Positions 59,466 through 64,000 of a stretch of 64,000 nt of DNA are shown here, one piece after another. The notes below the pieces were generated by a model. That model saw only the letters and a program-made list of their open reading frames with translations. It searched no databases and was not told the DNA's origin. The DNA is from Silanimonas sp965368785 (lineage in GTDB: Bacteria; Pseudomonadota; Gammaproteobacteria; Xanthomonadales; Xanthomonadaceae). The translations under genes and the position numbers were made by a program. Where the stretch lies: positions 1 to 64,000 of the forward strand of contig CBDUOG010000002.1 of NCBI GenBank assembly GCA_965368785.1. Reading direction: 5' to 3'. Each line of letters starts with the position of its first letter. The first letter of the stretch is position 1.

Positions 59466-59478
59466 CATTATCATAATG
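59466..59478 (+). promoter_or_regulatory. Palindromic -10 region of tRNA-Gly
   Basis: CATTATCATAATG is a perfect odd palindrome containing CATAAT (59472-59477), seven bases before the tRNA 5' end, so it probably forms the -10 element. I see no good -35 hexamer. Confidence 0.4.
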
Positions 59479-59484
59479 GCTTTC

Positions 59485-59558
59485 GCGGGTGTCGTTCAGT
59501 GGCAGGACCGCAGCTTCCCAAGCTGCAGACGTGGGTTCGATTCCCATCACCCGCTCCA
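59485..59558 (+). tRNA. tRNA-Gly (anticodon CCC)
   Basis: 74 bases including an encoded CCA. The acceptor stem GCGGGTG pairs with CACCCGC (59548-59554). The anticodon stem GCAGC/GCTGC encloses the loop TTCCCAA, giving anticodon CCC for GGG codons. The T-arm has GTGGG-TTCGATT-CCCAT. All invariant positions of a bacterial tRNA-Gly are present. The rimB-like gene begins 29 bases downstream. Confidence 0.96.
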
Positions 59559-59587
59559 TCTGGGTAATTAATCAATCAGGAAAGCAC

Positions 59588-60025
59588 GTGCATAACGACT
59601 TGATTGTCTTGGGCTGGCGCGAACTCATCGGCCTGCCGGATCTGCAGATTCCACTGATCCGGGCCAAAATCGATACGGGCGCGCGAAGTTCGGCGCTGCA
59701 CGTAGATAGTTGGGAGCTATTTAGCCAGGATGGTCAGGAGTGGGTGCGATTTAGTATTGCTCCGGGCGATCCCCGTCCTGGCAGCGTCCATGCATCAGCG
59801 AAAGTTCTGGATCGTCGAGTGGTTACCGACTCGGGTGGCCATCAAAGCGAACGCATTTTTATTAAGACCCGCGTATCAATAAAAGGGCAGGTGTGGCCGA
59901 TAGAGGTTAATCTTGCCGACCGCCGCAATATGCGGTTTCCGATGTTATTGGGCCGAACGGCCATGAACAACAAGGTGATAGTGGACCCTTCGCTATCATT
60001 TAACTTAGGTGAAGAGAGTACATAA
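59588..60025 (+). CDS. Retropepsin-like 'ATP-dependent zinc protease' family protein (RimB-like)
   Basis: 145-residue protein of PF05618 type. KIDTGARSSALH (residues 27-38) carries the retropepsin-like D-T-G triad, and MLLGRTAMN and VDPSLSFNLG complete the domain. In Pseudomonas the homologue RimB is encoded with RimK and acts on ribosomal protein S6 glutamylation; the same pairing is seen here, three bases apart from rimK. GTG at 59588 is preceded by AGGA; the open frame further upstream runs through the tRNA and is not coding. Confidence 0.85.
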   Translation: MHNDLIVLGWRELIGLPDLQIPLIRAKIDTGARSSALHVDSWELFSQDGQEWVRFSIAPGDPRPGSVHASAKVLDRRVVTDSGGHQSERIFIKTRVSIKGQVWPIEVNLADRRNMRFPMLLGRTAMNNKVIVDPSLSFNLGEEST

Positions 60026-60028
60026 TTA

Positions 60029-60934
60029 ATGAAAATTGCAATTCTTTCGCGTAACGCATCGCTGTATTCGACCCAGCGTTTGGCTGAGGCGGCGCGCAAA
60101 CGCGGGGCGACCGTGCGTGTCTTAGACCCGCTGCGTTGCTATATGAAAATTGCTAAAGGCCAGTTTGACTTGCGTTACAAAGGCAAGTCGTTGAAAGGTT
60201 TTGACGTAGTAATTCCAAGGATTGGCGCTTCGATCACGTTTTACGGCACAGCCGTTCTGCGACAGTTTGAGTTGATGGGGGCCTATACGCCAAATCCTTC
60301 CGATGCAATTTTGCGTGCCCGGGACAAGTTGCGCTGCCACCAGATGCTCGCGGGCAACGGCATCGGCATGCCGCCGACCGTTTTTGGCGATAGCCCGGAC
60401 GATACCCAGGACTTGTTGTCCATGCTTGGTCCGCCGCCGCACATCATTAAGTTGAACGAGGGCAGCCAGGGCAGCGGCGTAATCCTTGCGGAAAACCCGG
60501 TATCTTCGCGCAGCGTCATTGAAGCATTCAGGGGGCTGTACGCCAATTTCCTGGTTCAGGCCTTCGTGGCAGAGGCAAAAGGCGCAGACTTGCGCTGTTT
60601 CGTGGTAGGTGACCAGGTGGTCGCGGCCATGCGTCGGCAGGCCGCATCGGACGATTTTCGCTCGAATTTGCATCGTGGCGGTAAGGCCGAGCCGATCGAG
60701 CTTTCGGCTGAAGAGCGTTCGGTGGCGGTCAAGGCCGCACACGTTTTAGGCCTGTCTCTGGCCGGGGTGGATCTGCTGCAATCATCGCAGGGGCCGCTGG
60801 TTTTGGAGGTTAATGCCTCCCCGGGGCTTGAGGGTATTGAGGCGGCGACCGGTCTGGATATCTCCGGGATGATCCTCGATTTCGTCTCAGCCAACGCGAG
60901 ACTGAAAAAAAGTAGGAAATTAACCAAACGCTGA
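60029..60934 (+). CDS. rimK: Ribosomal protein S6--L-glutamate ligase
   Basis: ATP-grasp enzyme adding glutamates to the C-terminus of S6. The 301-residue chain begins MKIAILSRNASLYSTQRL, followed by the RimK N-domain (VVIPRIGASITFYG) and the ATP-grasp part with IKLNEGSQGSGV, DLRCFVVGDQVVAAMRR and LVLEVNASPGLEGIE (metal ligands). In pseudomonads RimK activity is modulated by c-di-GMP. SD GAAGAGAG precedes the ATG. No RimA-like phosphodiesterase accompanies the pair here. Confidence 0.95.
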   Translation: MKIAILSRNASLYSTQRLAEAARKRGATVRVLDPLRCYMKIAKGQFDLRYKGKSLKGFDVVIPRIGASITFYGTAVLRQFELMGAYTPNPSDAILRARDKLRCHQMLAGNGIGMPPTVFGDSPDDTQDLLSMLGPPPHIIKLNEGSQGSGVILAENPVSSRSVIEAFRGLYANFLVQAFVAEAKGADLRCFVVGDQVVAAMRRQAASDDFRSNLHRGGKAEPIELSAEERSVAVKAAHVLGLSLAGVDLLQSSQGPLVLEVNASPGLEGIEAATGLDISGMILDFVSANARLKKSRKLTKR

Positions 60935-60978
60935 GTTTGGGTTAACGCAATTTTAATTGTCTCAGGCCTAGTCTTTCC

Positions 60979-61104
60979 TTACCGTCTTTGCGGCATCTAT
61001 CCGGCCTGCTGACTCCCGGTCGGGACTCCTCCAAGATTACGGTAATCGGGGTATTTTTAGGCCCACAACCACGGACTTCGAACCGCGGGGGTGGGCTTTT
61101 TTCT
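60979..61104 (+). ncRNA. Candidate structured RNA (sRNA or leader) ending in an intrinsic terminator
   Basis: The 285-base gap between rimK and the response regulator has no likely gene but strong structure. TTACCGT (60979-60985) is complementary to ACGGTAA (61039-61045). Within that loop, GACTCCCGGTCGGGACTC (61011-61028) is a nearly perfect hairpin. A terminator follows at 61061-61102. This could be a small RNA, a processed rimK 3' UTR, or an attenuating leader of the two-component operon. No promoter was convincingly found. Confidence 0.35.
61061..61104 (+). terminator. Rho-independent terminator after rimK
   Basis: GCCCAC (61061-61066) pairs with GTGGGC (61091-61096), with additional inner pairing CGG/CCG, followed by TTTTTTCTT. 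It is 118 bases before the response regulator ATG. Confidence 0.75.
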
Positions 61105-61219
61105 TGCGCGCGACAGTTGGATTATCGAGTTGAATCCGACATCATGAACCCCATGAGCAAGGCGGCGTCCAATTCGACACTCGATCTGTTGCTTGAAATT
61201 TACGGAGTACAGCGAAAAC

Positions 61220-61906
61220 ATGCGCGTATTAGTCATTGAAGACAACCGGGACATCGCAGCCAATATTGGCGACTACCTAGAAGATCGCGGACACATGGTC
61301 GATTTTGCGGCCGATGGTGTGAGTGGGCTGCATTTGGCAGTGGTCAACGAATTCGATGCTATTATTCTTGACCTGAATTTACCGGGCATTGATGGCCTTG
61401 AAGTGTGTCGACGCCTGCGTGCCGATGCACGCAAGCAAACCCCGGTACTGATGTTAACCGCGCGCGATTCACTTGATAACAAACTCACGGGCTTTGAAGC
61501 GGGTGCCGACGACTATCTGGTTAAGCCATTTGCTTTGCAGGAAGTCGAAGCGCGGCTGCAGGTACTGTCGCGGCGAGGAAAACTTTCTGCATCACGAGTG
61601 CTGAGCATTGCCGATCTTGAATTCAACTTGGATACACTGGAAGTCGAGCGTGCAGGCAAGCAGGTTCAACTCAACCCGACCGCGTTGAAAATCCTACAGA
61701 TTCTGATGGAAGCGTCACCAGCGGTGGTCACCCGTCAGGAGATTGAAGCGCGTGTCTGGGGTGAGGAGCTACCCGATTCAGATTCACTGCGCGTGCATAT
61801 TCATGGTTTGCGTGCGGCGCTTGATAAGCCGTTCGATAAGGCTTTAATTCAAACCCGTCATGGCATCGGTTACCGGATAGCAGATCCTGATGCGGTATCG
61901 TCGTAG
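61220..61906 (+). CDS. OmpR-family response regulator
   Basis: 228-residue transcription factor. The receiver domain has the acidic pocket E7-D8, phospho-acceptor D51 (ILDLNLPG), MLTARDS and the Lys in LVKPF. The C-terminal winged helix (LQLNPTALKILQILME, SDSLRVHIHGLRAAL, TRHGIGYRI) is of the OmpR/PhoB type. ATG at 61220 begins MRVLVIEDN; GGAG lies 12 bases upstream. Its last 17 bases overlap the histidine kinase gene, so the two are translationally coupled. Signal and regulon unknown. Confidence 0.93.
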   Translation: MRVLVIEDNRDIAANIGDYLEDRGHMVDFAADGVSGLHLAVVNEFDAIILDLNLPGIDGLEVCRRLRADARKQTPVLMLTARDSLDNKLTGFEAGADDYLVKPFALQEVEARLQVLSRRGKLSASRVLSIADLEFNLDTLEVERAGKQVQLNPTALKILQILMEASPAVVTRQEIEARVWGEELPDSDSLRVHIHGLRAALDKPFDKALIQTRHGIGYRIADPDAVSS

Positions 61907-63167
61907 ACTTCGTAGTCGAATAATTCTGAGTTTCTTGTTGTTGGGCTTCGGCCTGACTTCAATGTTTGCGGCCGCAACAATTTACCTGCGCGAGCGGCTT
62001 GAAGATCAACTAATCGGCACCGCGTTGTTGGAGAACGTGAACGACTACGCCGATCAGTTTTACGAAGATCCGGGGCGTGCCGGAATCCCGTTCGAACGAA
62101 TTAGCGGGCGCGTATTCAGCATCGCAAAAATCGGCAATGTTCCGTTCGCCTGGCAAGACTTGCCTAATGGCGTACATGAAATTACCGAAGTCGATCAGGA
62201 CGGCGCTTCTAAAGCTTACAAGCTGGCGGTTCGCAAAGACTCAACCCATTGGTTCTTTCTCAGCTACGACATTGCGCAGGAGCGGACCAGCCAGCAGGCA
62301 CTGATGGTCGCATTGGTCATTGCTGTTCTGGTGTTTGCGGGGCTGGCATGGTTGATCGGTCTGTGGTCATCGGCCGCCGTCATGCGCCCGGTCGCTGATC
62401 TGCTCGCAAGAATCGAGTCAATGGGCGATACAGCCAGGCATACGCCGGTCGCCAAACACTATGCCGATGACGAAGTAGGTCAGCTCGCGGCGGCATTGGA
62501 TGACTACGCCAATCGAATGACCATTTTAGTTCAGCGCGATCGCGAATTTAACTCCGATGTCAGCCATGAATTAAGAACGCCGCTCGCTGTAATAAAAGGC
62601 GCTGCGGAATTATTGCTGGCCCGGCCCGAGCTCGATGAGAAGACTCGTTCGCGTTTGGAGCGTATTGATCGCGCCGCACAGCAATGTACCGATCTGACGA
62701 CCGCCCTGTTGCTGCTTTCGCGTAACGAGCGAGGCACCGGCCACACAGATATTAAGAAAGCTGCTGAGCAACTGGCTGAGGCGAATCGAGTGCAGATGCC
62801 CAATAAGCAACTGAACATTTCCATCGTGGGCAATGAGAGTATGTTTGTTGATGCGCCGGAAGCGGTCGTCTCAGTGGCTCTAGGGAACCTGATCGGCAAT
62901 GCCTGCAAATATACGAACGAAGGCGAAGTGCGCGTCATCGTCGAGTCGGATCGAGTTAGCGTGCAGGATTCCGGGCCCGGCTTGAGTGAAGAAGACGCAG
63001 CGCGATTGTTTGAGCGTGGTTACCGCGGTTCCGGTATTGGTGCGTCCAGCGGCGGCGGCATTGGACTGTCCATTGTCAGTCGTCTTTGTACGCTTTACGG
63101 CTGGCGTGTTTCGGTACAGCCGCGCAGTGAAGGCGGCACCGAGGCGACCTTGGAGTTTTACTACTGA
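61890..63167 (+). CDS. Membrane sensor histidine kinase
   Basis: 425-residue partner of the preceding regulator. Two membrane spans (about residues 10-30 and 135-160) bracket a roughly 100-residue periplasmic domain (ERLEDQLIGTALLENVNDY...), followed by HAMP, the H-box SDVSHELRTPLAVIKG with the phosphorylated His, the N-box LGNLIGNACKYT, DSGPGL, and SSGGGIGLSIV in the ATP lid. All catalytic boxes are intact. The short periplasmic domain resembles those of kinases sensing envelope or lipid signals, but I cannot name the ligand. Confidence 0.93.
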   Translation: MRYRRRLRSRIILSFLLLGFGLTSMFAAATIYLRERLEDQLIGTALLENVNDYADQFYEDPGRAGIPFERISGRVFSIAKIGNVPFAWQDLPNGVHEITEVDQDGASKAYKLAVRKDSTHWFFLSYDIAQERTSQQALMVALVIAVLVFAGLAWLIGLWSSAAVMRPVADLLARIESMGDTARHTPVAKHYADDEVGQLAAALDDYANRMTILVQRDREFNSDVSHELRTPLAVIKGAAELLLARPELDEKTRSRLERIDRAAQQCTDLTTALLLLSRNERGTGHTDIKKAAEQLAEANRVQMPNKQLNISIVGNESMFVDAPEAVVSVALGNLIGNACKYTNEGEVRVIVESDRVSVQDSGPGLSEEDAARLFERGYRGSGIGASSGGGIGLSIVSRLCTLYGWRVSVQPRSEGGTEATLEFYY

Positions 63168-63171
63168 TATT

Positions 63172-63190
63172 GCATGCGCTTAGCGCATGC
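63172..63190. repeat. Perfect hairpin between the convergent kinase and metF genes
   Basis: GCATGCGC (63172-63179), TTA loop, GCGCATGC (63183-63190). It spans the metF stop codon and lies five bases after the kinase stop. It has no T run, so it may act as a weak bidirectional terminator or transcript-end stabiliser. Confidence 0.5.
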
Positions 63191-64000
63191 GTTCGAGAAT
63201 CGCCGAAGTGGGTAGGGCCAGATTCAGCGTGTACAAGTGAATCTCGTCGACACCGTGTTCGATTAATCGTTGGCACATTGAGGCAACAAAGTCCGCACCT
63301 AACGCGCGGATGCTTTCGCTATCGTCGCCGTAGGCCTGCATGCGCTTAACCAGCCAGCGCGGGATTTCAGCTCCGCAAAGATCAGAAAATCTACAAAGCT
63401 GGTAGAAGTTTGAAATCGGCATGATGCCGGGAATGATCGGCTGTTCAATGCCGTGCGAGCGCGCTAGATCGACAAACCGGAAATACGCGTCAGCGTTGAA
63501 AAAGTATTGGGTGATGGCCGCATCGGCACCGGAGTCCATCTTGGTTTTGAAATGACGCAGATCAGCCAATGCGTCGCGCGATTGCGGGTGCGACTCGGGA
63601 TAGGCGGCGACGTGAATCTCAAAATAGTTGCCATAGTGTTCGCGAATCAGTGCAACCAAATCACTGGCGTACTGTAAATCGCCCGGGCGGCCCATGCCTG
63701 AAGGCAAATCACCGCGCAGTGCAACTAAACGCTTACAGCCGTCTGCCTTGTATTGCTCCAGCAGGCTCAATATTTCTGCTTTGGTGCCACCCATACAGCT
63801 TAAGTGCGGCGTTGCGTCCAGACGATGGTGTGCGCGAATGTGTCGAATCGTTTCCGGCGTGTAGCTCAGGGTTGAACCGCCGGCACCGAAGGTAACCGAA
63901 ACAAATTTAGGATCAAAGATCCTGAGCTTGTCGATTGTTCGATCAAGCTGTGCCTTTTGCTGCTCGGTCTTGGGTGGGAAAAACTCAAAGGAGAATTTGG
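63180..64000 (-). CDS. metF: Methylenetetrahydrofolate reductase (5' end outside the window)
   Basis: Reduces 5,10-methylene-THF to 5-methyl-THF for methionine synthesis. The reading frame stays open to the right edge, giving 272 visible residues, and an internal ATG at 63794 is not the start. Reading in from the edge gives FSFEFFPPKTEQQ, then VSVTFGAGGSTLS and TPHLSCMGGTKAEI, which are the N-terminal catalytic and FAD-binding segments of MetF. LVALRGDLPSG, AAYPESHPQS, ITQYFFNADAYFRF and IPGIMPISNF follow. Only about ten N-terminal residues should be missing. It is convergent with the histidine kinase. Confidence 0.96.
   Translation of the reverse strand, partial: KFSFEFFPPKTEQQKAQLDRTIDKLRIFDPKFVSVTFGAGGSTLSYTPETIRHIRAHHRLDATPHLSCMGGTKAEILSLLEQYKADGCKRLVALRGDLPSGMGRPGDLQYASDLVALIREHYGNYFEIHVAAYPESHPQSRDALADLRHFKTKMDSGADAAITQYFFNADAYFRFVDLARSHGIEQPIIPGIMPISNFYQLCRFSDLCGAEIPRWLVKRMQAYGDDSESIRALGADFVASMCQRLIEHGVDEIHLYTLNLALPTSAILERMR

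Noticed and set aside
59489..59587. Upstream extension of the rimB-like gene
   Set aside because: The extension translates the tRNA-Gly gene; GTG at 59588 with AGGA is the sensible start.
61144..61239. 31-codon leader ORF overlapping the response regulator start
   Set aside because: It has an ATG but only a weak SD and no repeated regulatory codons; considered and left out as unsupported.
1..64000. CRISPR arrays, insertion sequences, phage or toxin-antitoxin modules
   Set aside because: Looked for spaced direct repeats, transposase or integrase motifs and paired small genes; none found. Composition looks uniform and all genes appear intact.

Overview
This window is an ordinary-looking stretch of a gammaproteobacterial chromosome. 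It is dense with genes, moderately GC-rich, and carries no insertion sequences, integrases, phage genes or CRISPR arrays. The gene orders mrcA/pilMNOPQ, gmk-rpoZ-spoT-ridA-recG, rph-rdgB-hemW, thiS-thiG-trmB and tkt...gap...pgk-pyk-class I fba resemble what I know of the Xanthomonadales (Lysobacterales) and neighbouring lineages. A zinc-free type B L31 and a eukaryote-type class I aldolase fit that placement. It is an inference from layout and family memory, not from a search.

Layout. 1-5,000: end of an exported EF-hand-like protein, then valS and pepQ on the minus strand. 5,000-8,800: a minus-strand operon DUF1631 protein - PilZ protein - ApbE-type flavin transferase. 8,900-11,000: a BtuB-like TonB-dependent receptor behind a clear cobalamin riboswitch. 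11,100-12,000: an orphan membrane sensor (MASE3-like). 12,000-22,200: housekeeping (hemW, rdgB, rph, yicC, gmk, rpoZ, spoT, ridA, recG, a nucleoside hydrolase). 22,300-24,100: rpmE2 and gltA. 24,100-32,000: mrcA divergent from the type IV pilus assembly operon pilMNOPQ, followed by a cyclic-nucleotide-sensing EAL phosphodiesterase. 33,250-38,200: two sodium/proton-coupled amino acid or dicarboxylate transporters and transketolase. 38,250-40,840: a sulfide/persulfide-response locus around a BigR-like regulator. 40,800-49,100: an exported S1/P1 nuclease, gap, tsaC, hemN, pgk, pyk, fba. 49,200-57,600: a tandem CDGSH protein, SpoU methyltransferase, exported metallopeptidases, mscL, FAH-family protein, Rieske protein, SLC13 permease. 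57,600-64,000: trmB, thiG, thiS, tRNA-Gly, the rimB-like/rimK pair, a two-component system, and the 3' part of metF running off the right edge.

How the parts work together. Several c-di-GMP-related genes (PilZ, DUF1631, cNMP-EAL) lie in the same window as the pilus alignment and secretin genes, which suggests second-messenger control of pili or surface behaviour. Carbon metabolism is represented by lower glycolysis (gap, pgk, pyk, fba), transketolase and citrate synthase, without phosphofructokinase in view. An ANR/FNR-like box lies between hemN and pgk.

The most interesting regulatory architecture is the bigR-like locus. A palindrome holds both divergent -35 elements, the regulator has cysteines at exactly positions 42 and 108, and the two domains that form one Blh protein in other bacteria are encoded by separate genes on opposite sides of the operator. 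A structured, terminator-ended intergenic segment before the two-component system is the best candidate for an unannotated RNA.
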